Shown: piece by piece, positions 53,478 through 64,000 of the stretch | Layout of the letters: every line of letters begins with the position of its first letter | How positions within the stretch are numbered: position 1 is the stretch's first letter | NCBI GenBank assembly: GCA_035465395.1 | Contig: DATHRK010000006.1 | Location: 73,730 to 137,729 of the forward strand | Source of the DNA: DATHRK01 sp035465395 | GTDB lineage: Bacteria; Gemmatimonadota; Gemmatimonadetes; Longimicrobiales; RSA9 | Reading direction: 5' to 3' | DNA length: 64,000 nt | Notes under the pieces: generated by a model | The model's input: only the letters and a program-made list of their open reading frames with translations | What the model was told of the DNA's origin: nothing | Database searches by the model: none | Program-made: the position numbers and the translations under genes

Positions 53478-54776
53478 TCAGTCCGCAGCACGGGCGTTCC
53501 GAATAGGGGGGCCGTGCGGAAGCGGCTGGAGGTAGGTGGGCCCGCCCCCGGCGGCGCGGCTCATTGCGCGTAGCGCGAAGAGCCCGCCCATCGTCACGAT
53601 CATCACGACCCAGGCCGTCTGCATGTTGCCGCGAGCCGCCGTAACGGCAAAAACGGTGTATGGCCCCATGAGCAACGCCCACGTGAGCGCCCCGCGGAAC
53701 CGCACCAACAACCCATCGAGGACCCGGAACACCACCGCGAGAAACGGCGCATACAGCACGCCGAACCAGAGAGCCTCGCCCCAGCTCAGCCCGTAGATCG
53801 TCGGGTGGAGCGAGGCCCCCTCGCCGCCACCGCGGATGGCGGCTGCGATCGAGTGCGTGAATTCGGGCGGCTTGAAGCCGGACGGAAGCCAGAAGAGGAG
53901 CATGCGCCGCACGGTGACGAGCTCGCCGAACCCATCGACGTAGTGGCCGTTGTCGATCATCCAGAGGAACGGCTCCAGCAAGGAGAGATCCCCCTGGAGC
54001 GATGTGATGTGGAGCAGCGCCGCGCGGAAGACGAACCCCGGCTCCGCGGACGCGGCCGCCGTGAGCGGACCGAAGTAGCGGATCTGCTGGACGACGTAGA
54101 AGCCCAGCAGGGCGAGCCCCCCCGCGGTGACCGTCAGGGCGATCTTGCCGAACCGGCGGCGGCCTCTCAGCGACCAGAAGATCATGTACAGGAGCAGCGG
54201 CGCGACCGCCCCCAGCCCCATGACACGGCGGCGGTCGAGCACCACCAGGACCACTGCGGCGACCAGCGAGAGCAGAGCGAGCGGGTAGCGCCGCCAGATG
54301 AACAGGCACAGCACGATGCCGAAGCTTGCGTGCGCGCAGTACAGGATGAGGACGTACGTCACCGTGAGGTTCTCGCGCCACGAGCTGTTGAGCAGACGGT
54401 CGAGGGAGAACCCGCTGTCGGCGAGCTTGAGCACGAAAGCGAGGGCGAACACCGCGCCCACCAGGAGCACCAGCCGCCGCTCGGCCCGCGAGGGTGCCGG
54501 TGGCCCCTGCCGCTCCGATGGGTCCGGCACGACGGCGGGGCCCGGCAGCAGCAGCCGCGTTACCAGGTAGAGCAGGTTGAAGAGGATGATATAGAGAACG
54601 GCCTGCTCCACCACCGCGGCACCGTACGCGTCGCCGAACAGGTAGATCGTGGCTGGCACACCGGCCGCGATCAGAAGCGCCAGGGCGAACAGCAGCGCCG
54701 GGCTGCGCCGACGCGTCTCGACGTAGGCCATGGCCAGCAGAGTTGCCCACACGCCGGCCAGGAGCGGGTATGTCAC
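53478..54776 (-). CDS. Wzy-like polysaccharide polymerase
   Basis: 432 residues, about 11-12 hydrophobic segments with a long periplasmic loop around residues 215-310 (GPLTAAASAEPGFVFRAALL and LWMIDNGHYVDGF). This topology is that of O-antigen/capsule polymerases; sequence alone does not settle it. It is the first gene of the locus on this strand. The frame begins with GTG (54776) preceded by GAGGCAAGAGTCGG. I see no convincing promoter in the 113 bases before radC. Confidence 0.72.
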   Translation of the reverse strand: MTYPLLAGVWATLLAMAYVETRRRSPALLFALALLIAAGVPATIYLFGDAYGAAVVEQAVLYIILFNLLYLVTRLLLPGPAVVPDPSERQGPPAPSRAERRLVLLVGAVFALAFVLKLADSGFSLDRLLNSSWRENLTVTYVLILYCAHASFGIVLCLFIWRRYPLALLSLVAAVVLVVLDRRRVMGLGAVAPLLLYMIFWSLRGRRRFGKIALTVTAGGLALLGFYVVQQIRYFGPLTAAASAEPGFVFRAALLHITSLQGDLSLLEPFLWMIDNGHYVDGFGELVTVRRMLLFWLPSGFKPPEFTHSIAAAIRGGGEGASLHPTIYGLSWGEALWFGVLYAPFLAVVFRVLDGLLVRFRGALTWALLMGPYTVFAVTAARGNMQTAWVVMIVTMGGLFALRAMSRAAGGGPTYLQPLPHGPPIRNARAAD

Positions 54777-54889
54777 CCGACTCTTGCCTCTTCGTTGGTC
54801 GGCGCCGTCGTGCGCGGCACCCGTCTCATGCCGTATCCGTCATCGTGCGGCGTGCCTGTCCCAAGACGAATCGGACCGCGCCGCGCAGT

Positions 54890-55657
54890 CTAACCGGGCC
54901 CGGGACGACGTTCCACCCGGCCGTCGAGCGCCCCCGCCTCCGCCATGGACGCCCAGCGCCCGCTTCCTATGATCACGTGGTCCAGAACTGGAATCCCGAG
55001 GACGCGGCCGCTACGGGCGAGCTGGCCCGTGACTGCCCGATCCTCGACGGATGGCGACACGTCGCCCGACGGGTGGTTGTGCACGAGAATGACGGCAGCC
55101 GCACCCTCCGCGATCGCTCGTCGGAAAACTTCGCGGGGGTGGACGAGGGAAGCGTCAAGGATGCCTCTCGATACCTGGATCTCGCGCATGACGGCGTGCT
55201 GGCTGTCCAGCAGCACCACCCAGAACTCTTCATGGGGAAGATCTCTCAGGCGGGGTCCGCACATCGCGTAGATGTCGGCGGGCCGGTGGATCCGTCGGCG
55301 CGGCGTTTCCGGCTCCGAAGCGAGCCGGCGCCCGAGCTCCAGCGCCGCGGCGATCCTGGCGGAAACGGCCGGGCCCACCCCCACGACCCCCTGTAGGTCG
55401 GCCACGGGGCGACGCGCCATCGTGCGCAGCGATCCGCCGCAGTCGGCGAGGAGACGCGCGGCTACGTCCACCGAGGTGCTCCCCGTCGGACCGCTCCCTA
55501 CTAGGATCGCCAGGAGCTCCCGCGTCGCGAGCGCCGCCGGGGTTTCGTCGTGCAGGCGTTCGCGCGGTCTCTCCGCCGCTGCCCAGGCGGCCAGGCCGGG
55601 GCGTTGCCGTATGGGCCCGTGCTCCTGCCTGGCCGGTCTCGCCCCTTCCCTGACCAC
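54890..55657 (-). CDS. radC: RadC-family JAB-domain protein
   Basis: 255 residues. Helix-hairpin-helix region (LLAILVGSGPTG, LQGVVGVGPAVSARIAAAL) then a JAB/MPN metalloprotease-like domain with HNHPSGDVSPSVEDRAVT, keeping the His-x-His and Asp ligands. Despite the name, a DNA repair role is not established. GTG start with GGAGGGGCG in front. It lies downstream of secA on the same strand; the 69 bases between hold nothing visible. Confidence 0.92.
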   Translation of the reverse strand: MVREGARPARQEHGPIRQRPGLAAWAAAERPRERLHDETPAALATRELLAILVGSGPTGSTSVDVAARLLADCGGSLRTMARRPVADLQGVVGVGPAVSARIAAALELGRRLASEPETPRRRIHRPADIYAMCGPRLRDLPHEEFWVVLLDSQHAVMREIQVSRGILDASLVHPREVFRRAIAEGAAAVILVHNHPSGDVSPSVEDRAVTGQLARSGRVLGIPVLDHVIIGSGRWASMAEAGALDGRVERRPGPG

Positions 55658-55726
55658 CGCCCCTCCCGTCCGTGCGTCGTTGCGGCGCAGCCACCCACCA
55701 ACGGCGCCATCTCTCCCCGGCGTGGC

Positions 55727-58965
<3,239 letters not shown>

Positions 58966-58972
<7 letters not shown>

Positions 58973-59592
58973 GGCGCTCTATCCCTCTCGGCGCTCCCGC
59001 TCGCGACGGCGGCGGGGCGATACAGGGCTTCCCGTTCTATGATCCGGCGCACGGCTTCCGGCACCAGGTAGCGAATCGACCGGCCGGCGGCGACGCGTTC
59101 CCGTACCTCGCTCGATGACACGTCGATCCTGGGGACGCGGACGCGGGTGTGCGGGACGGCCGCCAGGACCGCCTCCACCTCTCCCGTGGCCGGCCCCCTG
59201 TCCAGGACCGCCAGGCGGGCCAGGCGCAGGATTTCACCCGGCTCGTGCCAGGTATCGAACTCGCGAAACTGGTCGATCCCCATCAACAGGACGAGATCCC
59301 CGCTCGCCCCCTCGCGCGCGAGCTGACGGAGCGTGTCGACCGTGAAAGACGGGCCCTCCCGCGACAGCTCGCGGTCGTCCACCAGGAACGCCCGATCCGA
59401 TGCCCACAGGGCACGGACCATCTCCAGCCGTACGTCCGCGGGTGCCAGACGCCGCCCCTGCTTGTGGGGCGGGCTGCCCGCCGGCACGATCAGCACGCGG
59501 TCCAGCCCGAGACGCTCGCGGGCGTGCTGGGCGACGATGGCGTGGCCGACGTGCGGGGGGTCGAACGAGCCTCCGAAGACGCCGGTAGTCAC
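58966..59592 (-). CDS. nadD: nicotinate-nucleotide adenylyltransferase
   Basis: 208 residues. Adenylates nicotinate mononucleotide for NAD synthesis. GGSFDPPHVGH is the nucleotidyl-transferase loop, PAGSPPHK the second, and SSSEVRERV the C-terminal ATP motif. GTG start in a GTGA overlap with bamD; its stop overlaps secA by seven bases. Confidence 0.95.
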
Positions 59593-60401
59593 CCGGCGAC
59601 CAGGCTGTCGTCGCCCTCCGTCCGCACGCGGGACGCCTCCGGACTGTCCGGGAATTCCTGGAGAAGCCGGCGCCGCGCGTCCTCGAGCTCCTCGTCGTAG
59701 CCCAACACTTCGTAGATCTGGACGAGGCGCAGGAGCGCTCGCGGGGCTGCGGCCGATCTCGGGAAGCTCGCCAGCAGCTCGTCGAGGTAGACGATGGCGG
59801 AATCGTAGGCTTTCACCCGGTAGTAGAAGTCGGCGCGATAGAGCTCTTTCGCGGCGAGCTTTTCGCGCAGTCTCTCCCCCGTGATCCGGGCGCTGTCGGC
59901 GTACACGCTCTCGGGGTAGTAGTCCGCCAGCGCGGAGCAGTGCTCAACCGCACCGCGGGTGTATTCCTGGTCCAGCGGGATCTGCGGCGACAGCTCCTCG
60001 TACGCCCTGCACACCATGAACCGGGCGTCGTCGGCGTATTCTCCGTTCGGGTAGTCCTGGACGAGGCGAAGGAACTCGGTCGATGCGGTCAGGTACTCCT
60101 CGCGCCCGAAGAACGCGCGACCGAGGTTGTAACGCGCACGCTCGGCCAGCGGATGCCTGGGGAATTCGAACGTGAATCGCTCGAACACCGTGACGGCGTT
60201 CCCCCAGTTGCCCTCCGCCAGTTCGGTCTCGCCGCGGGCGAACATGGCCTCCGCGTCCAGGCCGCGCAGGTCGAGGCCGGTCGAGCAGGACCCCAGCGTT
60301 GCGAGGGTCAGCAGCAGGACGCCTACCGTGGCGCGCGGGGAGCCTGGTCGCGCGCGCCCGGTGGGGGCGCGCCGGTCGGTTTTCCAGAGGAAGTCGGGCA
60401 T
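59589..60401 (-). CDS. bamD: outer-membrane assembly lipoprotein BamD-like
   Basis: 270 residues. Signal sequence with a lipobox (TLGSC), then five TPR-like units (FERFTFEFPRHPLAERARYNLG, FLRLVQDYPNGEYADDARFMV, YYPESVYADSAR). The BamD signature of DAxxxxxRGxxxLxxxxW-type spacing is present at LDAEAMFARGETELAEGNW. It recruits outer-membrane proteins to the Bam complex. Coupled to nadD by GTGA. The ATG at 60401 follows a GTAGAGA site. Confidence 0.88.
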   Translation of the reverse strand: MPDFLWKTDRRAPTGRARPGSPRATVGVLLLTLATLGSCSTGLDLRGLDAEAMFARGETELAEGNWGNAVTVFERFTFEFPRHPLAERARYNLGRAFFGREEYLTASTEFLRLVQDYPNGEYADDARFMVCRAYEELSPQIPLDQEYTRGAVEHCSALADYYPESVYADSARITGERLREKLAAKELYRADFYYRVKAYDSAIVYLDELLASFPRSAAAPRALLRLVQIYEVLGYDEELEDARRRLLQEFPDSPEASRVRTEGDDSLVAG

Positions 60402-60512
60402 CACGGTCTCTACCCGGCTGGGCGGGGCTGGTTTCAGGTGGTGGCGGCGCGCGGGCATGTGCTGCAAGGCACGGCGAGAGGCGGGGCCCCGCCATGGCAG
60501 GAGGACGACCTG

Positions 60513-61415
60513 CTAGCTCTCTTCGCCGAAGCGGATCTCGTCGATGCGTCGTTGCGCACGGCGTACCAGTTGGCCCGTCCGCGCCGGGTTTAGTTCGAGG
60601 ACCCGGCGATAGGCATCCAGGGCCGCGTCGCTGTCCCCCATCGCGAAGTGGATCTCGGCCCTCAGGAACCACGCCTGATCCTGCACGCTTTCCGGAACCC
60701 CCAGCTCGGTAACGGTGTCGAGCAGCTCCAGCGCGGCGGTGAGGCGACCGGCCTCGTGCGCCTCGGTCGCCAGCTGGAACGAGCAGTTGCCCCGGCGCCA
60801 GCGTGCCTCGGAGACGAGGTCGTCGCGACCACCCTGACGGGCGTAGCCCTCGAAATAAGGCAACGCGTCCCGGCACTGGTTCAACTCTTCCCGCAACCGT
60901 CCCAACTCCAACATGATGCCGGCGGTGGAGTCCGGCTCAGACCGCACCATGGCCAGTTCGTAGAACTCGACGGCGCGCTCCCGATCGCCCGACTCCGCGT
61001 AGTAGCGAGCCAGCGGCCCCGCGAGGTCCTGGGGCCACGCTCCGGGTCGAACGGCCACCGCCGCTTCCACGGCGCGGGCGACCCCGTGCGGATCCCCGCG
61101 TTCCAGGGAACGCCGGGCCAGCGAAAGAAAGTCGAACACGGCCTGGCCCTCGTAGGACGGCGCCATGCGCAGCACCGCCGCCCACGCCTGGCGCGCCCGG
61201 TCGAGCTGACCGCTGACCGCGTAGGCGTGCGCCACGAACGCCGCCTTCTCGGCGTCGTCCTCGTCCTGACTTGCCGCGAGCCGGTATTCGGCCAGCGCCG
61301 CGCTGAACGAGGAGTCCGCCCAGAGGGCGTTCCCGCGGGCGATCGTGCCGCTGTCGCCGCCGCATCCCGCGACGAGGCACGCGCACAGGAACCCGCAGAA
61401 GGCCGACCTGATCAC
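60513..61415 (-). CDS. TPR lipoprotein
   Basis: 300 residues. Signal peptide with lipobox LVAGC near residue 16, then about seven TPR-like units (FSAALAEYRLAASQDE, LDRARQAWAAVLRMAP, LARYYAESGDRERAVEFYELAM, MGDSDAALDAYRRVLEL). Probably a periplasmic envelope scaffold. It lies directly upstream of bamD with a 111-base gap. GTG start, GTGA overlap with the previous TPR gene. Function not known. Confidence 0.82.
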   Translation of the reverse strand: MIRSAFCGFLCACLVAGCGGDSGTIARGNALWADSSFSAALAEYRLAASQDEDDAEKAAFVAHAYAVSGQLDRARQAWAAVLRMAPSYEGQAVFDFLSLARRSLERGDPHGVARAVEAAVAVRPGAWPQDLAGPLARYYAESGDRERAVEFYELAMVRSEPDSTAGIMLELGRLREELNQCRDALPYFEGYARQGGRDDLVSEARWRRGNCSFQLATEAHEAGRLTAALELLDTVTELGVPESVQDQAWFLRAEIHFAMGDSDAALDAYRRVLELNPARTGQLVRRAQRRIDEIRFGEES

Positions 61416-62155
61416 GATTCCCGGCCGCTGGCGTCGGTCTCCAGCATCGAAAGGTAGGCCCGCACGAGCGCGTCGTCCGGTGCGTCCCGCTGACAGCGGA
61501 GCCACTCCGTACGCGCGGCTTCGCTGTCTCCGCGGCGAAGGTACAGGAGTCCGCGCGCGGCGCGGGCCCTCACGAACGCCGGCCGGTCCTCGACCGCCCG
61601 GTCGAGCTGCTCCTCCGCCGCGTCCAGGTCGCCGGATCGCAGCAGCGCCTCCGCCAGCCGCGTTCGCAGATCGGGGTAGGTGGGACGCAGCTCCACCGCG
61701 CGGCTGAACTGGCGCACCGACTCCTCGACCTCGCCGGCCTCGAGGTAGCGATCGCCGAGCTCGGCGTGTCCCTCGGCGAGCCGGTTGGCCACGGCGGAAG
61801 AGAAGCGACCGTCGCCCGCGTACTCGCTCTCACGGGCGGCTTCGAATGCCTCGTTGGCGGCCTCGAACTCACCGAGCTCGCTCAGCGTGATCGCCTTGTT
61901 GAGGAGCGCCTCGACGTAGTTCGGGTTGATGCGAAGGGCGTGCTCGAACGACTGTAGACCCGCTTCCGGCTGGCCGAGCAGACAGAAGCAGAGTCCCATC
62001 AACTGGTGGATGTCGGCGTACTGCGGATGGCGGTCGACGACGCTGTTGAACTCGTCCAGGGCGGTGACGTAGTCGCCTCTCGAAAACGCTTCCCGACCCC
62101 GGGCGATACTCGGGCGGACTTCGGCCGGCCCGCCCTCGTTCGTCTCAACCGGCAT
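61412..62155 (-). CDS. TPR protein
   Basis: 247 residues. Five to six TPR units (GDYVTALDEFNSVVDRHPQY, GLCFCLLGQPEAGLQSFEHAL, YLEAGEVEESVRQFSRAVEL). No signal peptide, so cytosolic. ATG at 62155 has a superb ribosome site, GGGAGGTGTCG. It overlaps the dehydrogenase gene by 11 bases and the next TPR gene by GTGA, so three genes are coupled here. Partner unknown. Confidence 0.82.
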   Translation of the reverse strand: MPVETNEGGPAEVRPSIARGREAFSRGDYVTALDEFNSVVDRHPQYADIHQLMGLCFCLLGQPEAGLQSFEHALRINPNYVEALLNKAITLSELGEFEAANEAFEAARESEYAGDGRFSSAVANRLAEGHAELGDRYLEAGEVEESVRQFSRAVELRPTYPDLRTRLAEALLRSGDLDAAEEQLDRAVEDRPAFVRARAARGLLYLRRGDSEAARTEWLRCQRDAPDDALVRAYLSMLETDASGRES

Positions 62156-63509
62156 CGACACCTCCCACCGCCGCGGGCTCGTCCCGGGGTTGCTCCGAGG
62201 GGGTCGCGAGCTTCCGCAGCACGCCCCGTGTGTCCACCAGAATGTCGGCGCACCGCGCCACCATCGCGTAGTCGACGTCGCTGTGATCGGTGACGATGGC
62301 CACGGCATCCACCTCCTCGACGGTGTCCGCGTCCAGCTCCACCGACCGGTACGTCGGCCCGGCCTCCGACCCGAAATCCGCCGGTACCAAACTGGGCACG
62401 AAACGGTCGTGGAAGCTAACCTCGGCGCCCTTGTCCGCCAGCAATCGGATCAGCTCGAGGGCCGGGCTCTCGCGCACGTCGTCGATGTCGCGCTTGTAGC
62501 TGACGCCCAGCAGGAGCACGCGGCTGCCCCGGAGGGGCTTGCCCTTCTCGTTCAGCGCATCGGCGATCTTCCGCAGGACGAAGCGCGGCATTTCCGCGTT
62601 GATCTCGCTCGCCAGCTCGATCAGGCGCGTGCGGAACTCGAGCGTGCGCATCTTCCACGACAGGTAGTGCGGATCGAGAGGAATGCAGTGCCCGCCGAGG
62701 CCGGGTCCCGGAGTGAACTTCATGAAGCCGAAGGGCTTCGTCGCGGCCGCCTCTACCACCTCCCACACGTCGATGTCCAGTCGGTCGCAGACCTGAGCGA
62801 GCTCGTTCACGAGCGCGATGTTGACCATCCGGAAGGTGTTCTCGTAGACCTTGACCAGCTCGGCGGTGCGGGCGCTCGCCACCGGTACGAGCGTGTCGAA
62901 GATCGGGCGGTAGGCCGCCAGCCCGGCCTGCGTGCACGCGTCGCTCACGCCGCCCAGCACCTTGGGCGTGTTTCGGGTGGTCCACTGCGTGTTCCCCGGG
63001 TCGACGCGTTCGGGCGAAAAGCAGAGGTGGAAGTCCCGCGGGGCCTGCAACCCGCTCTTTTCCAGGAGGGGCTGGAGCACCTCCTCGGTGGTGCCCGGAT
63101 AGGTCGTGCTCTCGAGGACGACGATCTGCCCCGGTCGGAGATGGCTGGCGACCGCCTCGCCCGCCGCCATCACGAACGAGAGATCGGGATCTTTGATCTT
63201 GTTGAGCGGGGTCGGGACGCAGATGGACACGACGTCGCACTCTCCGAGGCGATCCAACTCGGTCGTGGCGACGAATGTGCCGTCGTCGAGAGCCGAGCGA
63301 AGCGCCGCGGGGCGCACGTCCTGGACGTGACTCGCACCGGCGTTCAGACGGGATACGACGTCGGTCGAGACATCGAAGCCGATGACGTCGTAGCCGGCCC
63401 GCGCCGCTTCCAGGGCCAGCGGCAACCCGACGTAGCCCAGCCCGAGCACGCCGAAGGTGCCCAGGCGCCCCTCTTCCCTCGAGGCTTCTTTGGTTGTCGC
63501 TGTCTCCAT
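62145..63509 (-). CDS. UDP-N-acetylglucosamine 6-dehydrogenase (WbpA-like)
   Basis: 454 residues. GVLGLGYVGLPLALEAARAG binds NAD; CVPTPLNKIKDPDLSFV; LESTTYPGTTEEV; FSPERVDPGN; and the active site GPGLGGHCIPLDPHYLSWK with the catalytic Cys. These motifs match the WbpA/TviB branch rather than UDP-glucose or ManNAc dehydrogenases. It yields UDP-GlcNAcA for a uronic acid-containing polymer. Starts at METATTKEA. Confidence 0.9.
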   Translation of the reverse strand: METATTKEASREEGRLGTFGVLGLGYVGLPLALEAARAGYDVIGFDVSTDVVSRLNAGASHVQDVRPAALRSALDDGTFVATTELDRLGECDVVSICVPTPLNKIKDPDLSFVMAAGEAVASHLRPGQIVVLESTTYPGTTEEVLQPLLEKSGLQAPRDFHLCFSPERVDPGNTQWTTRNTPKVLGGVSDACTQAGLAAYRPIFDTLVPVASARTAELVKVYENTFRMVNIALVNELAQVCDRLDIDVWEVVEAAATKPFGFMKFTPGPGLGGHCIPLDPHYLSWKMRTLEFRTRLIELASEINAEMPRFVLRKIADALNEKGKPLRGSRVLLLGVSYKRDIDDVRESPALELIRLLADKGAEVSFHDRFVPSLVPADFGSEAGPTYRSVELDADTVEEVDAVAIVTDHSDVDYAMVARCADILVDTRGVLRKLATPSEQPRDEPAAVGGVDAG

Positions 63510-63532
63510 CCGTGCTCGTCGGGGCGTGAGGC

Positions 63533-64000
63533 TCAACCGGCCGACGTACCCCTCTGCGGGCCGGAGCGGCGAGGCGGTTCGGCGATCTCCTGCTCGTAGC
63601 GCTCCAGCGAGATCGCCAGGTTCGGGAAGAACCCGGCGAAGTGGTTGAGCAGGTGCTCGTCCCGCCCGGCCCCCAGATGGGCGTCCCACTCCTCCATGAG
63701 CTCGCAAACGCGCGCAGTCCGCCGGTTGGACGGGCGTACGATGCGCACCTTCGGGATCGCCGTCTCGACCGTCTCTTCCTCGGGAGCGATGAGCTCTTCG
63801 TGCAGCTTCTCACCGGCGCGCAGGCCTGTGAATACGATACCTCCCTGCACGGGTAACCCCGCGAGCCGACGCAGGTTTCGGGCGAGATCGAGTATGCGGA
63901 CGGGCTCTCCCATCTCGAGCATCGCGACGCGGCCCTTGATCCCCTGGAGAAGCGATGCCTGGAGAACGAGCTGCACCGCCTCCGGTATCGTCATGAAGTA
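63533..64000 (-). CDS. CapD/FlaA1-type nucleotide-sugar dehydratase/epimerase (partial)
   Basis: 156 codons seen, the C-terminal part; the N-terminus is outside the window. YFMTIPEAVQLVLQASLL, VAMLEMGEPVRILDLARNL and VFTGLRAGEKLHEELIAPEEE are typical of the CapD/WbpM/FlaA1 family of UDP-GlcNAc 4,6-dehydratases. The frame is open to the window edge. It is 23 bases upstream of the WbpA-like gene, both feeding polysaccharide precursor synthesis. Confidence 0.9.
   Translation of the reverse strand, partial: YFMTIPEAVQLVLQASLLQGIKGRVAMLEMGEPVRILDLARNLRRLAGLPVQGGIVFTGLRAGEKLHEELIAPEEETVETAIPKVRIVRPSNRRTARVCELMEEWDAHLGAGRDEHLLNHFAGFFPNLAISLERYEQEIAEPPRRSGPQRGTSAG

Noticed and set aside
51346..54750. 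A continuous 1134-codon minus frame suggesting a fusion of the Wza-like protein with an upstream domain
   Set aside because: Upstream of 52008 it runs out of frame through the flippase and polymerase genes; the lipoprotein signal at 52008 marks the true start.
60480..60493. 14-base palindrome GGCGGGGCCCCGCC before bamD
   Set aside because: GC-only palindromes of this length are expected by chance in DNA of this composition, and no T tract follows.

Overview
The window is about 70% GC and encodes a diderm (Gram-negative-type) bacterium: it has Tol-Pal, LptD, BamD, Wzi- and Wza-like outer-membrane genes, lipoprotein signals and an NrdR/SecA/UvrB housekeeping set. Gene content and order (large acidic TPR proteins, a TatA/DUF4321/polyprenyl-synthase run, hutH-ftcD beside lptD) suggest a Gemmatimonadota-like lineage. 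This is an inference from style, not from a marker gene. Coding density is very high, almost everything is on the minus strand, and 20 gene junctions use a 4-base NTGA stop/start overlap. I see no tRNA or rRNA genes, CRISPR arrays, insertion sequences or phage genes.

Layout. 1-3 kb: a TPR/acidic protein coupled to aroQ (cut by the window edge), diverging from a PpiD/SurA-like foldase across two good sigma70-type promoters. 5-27 kb: a long minus-strand series. In transcription order it holds tsaB-rimI-hemB, a LysM protein, ccsA-like and hemA (heme), a sugar epimerase, tolQ-tolR-tonB/tolA-tolB-pal-cpoB, nrdR, tatC, lptD, hutH, ftcD, a second large TPR protein, a polyprenyl diphosphate synthase, a DUF4321 protein and tatA. 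27.5-32.4 kb: a Wzi-like outer-membrane protein on plus, then tsaE, uvrB and a CpsB-type tyrosine phosphatase on minus. 32.6-34.5 kb: UDP-glucuronate 4-epimerase and UDP-xylose synthase on plus, facing ugd.

34.5-54.8 kb: an exopolysaccharide/capsule locus of Wzx/Wzy type. It has a Wzy-like polymerase, a Wzx-like flippase, a Wza-like export lipoprotein, a Wzc-like co-polymerase/kinase, two GT4 glycosyltransferases, a bi-domain oxidoreductase, an epimerase, a heparinase II/III-family protein, a WecA-like initiating transferase, wecB, a (p)ppGpp synthetase/hydrolase, a DegT aminotransferase and ugd. 54.9-62.2 kb: radC, secA, nadD, bamD and two TPR genes. 62.1-64 kb: a UDP-GlcNAc 6-dehydrogenase and the end of a CapD/FlaA1-type dehydratase, resuming polysaccharide precursor synthesis.

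The most notable points are: a Wzc-like protein whose Walker A lysine and Walker B aspartate both appear to be lost although a CpsB-type phosphatase is encoded nearby; a glycosyltransferase whose complete reading frame has only a CTG available as start, placed in a CTGA overlap; histidine-catabolism genes coupled to lptD; and a stringent-response gene embedded in the polysaccharide operon.
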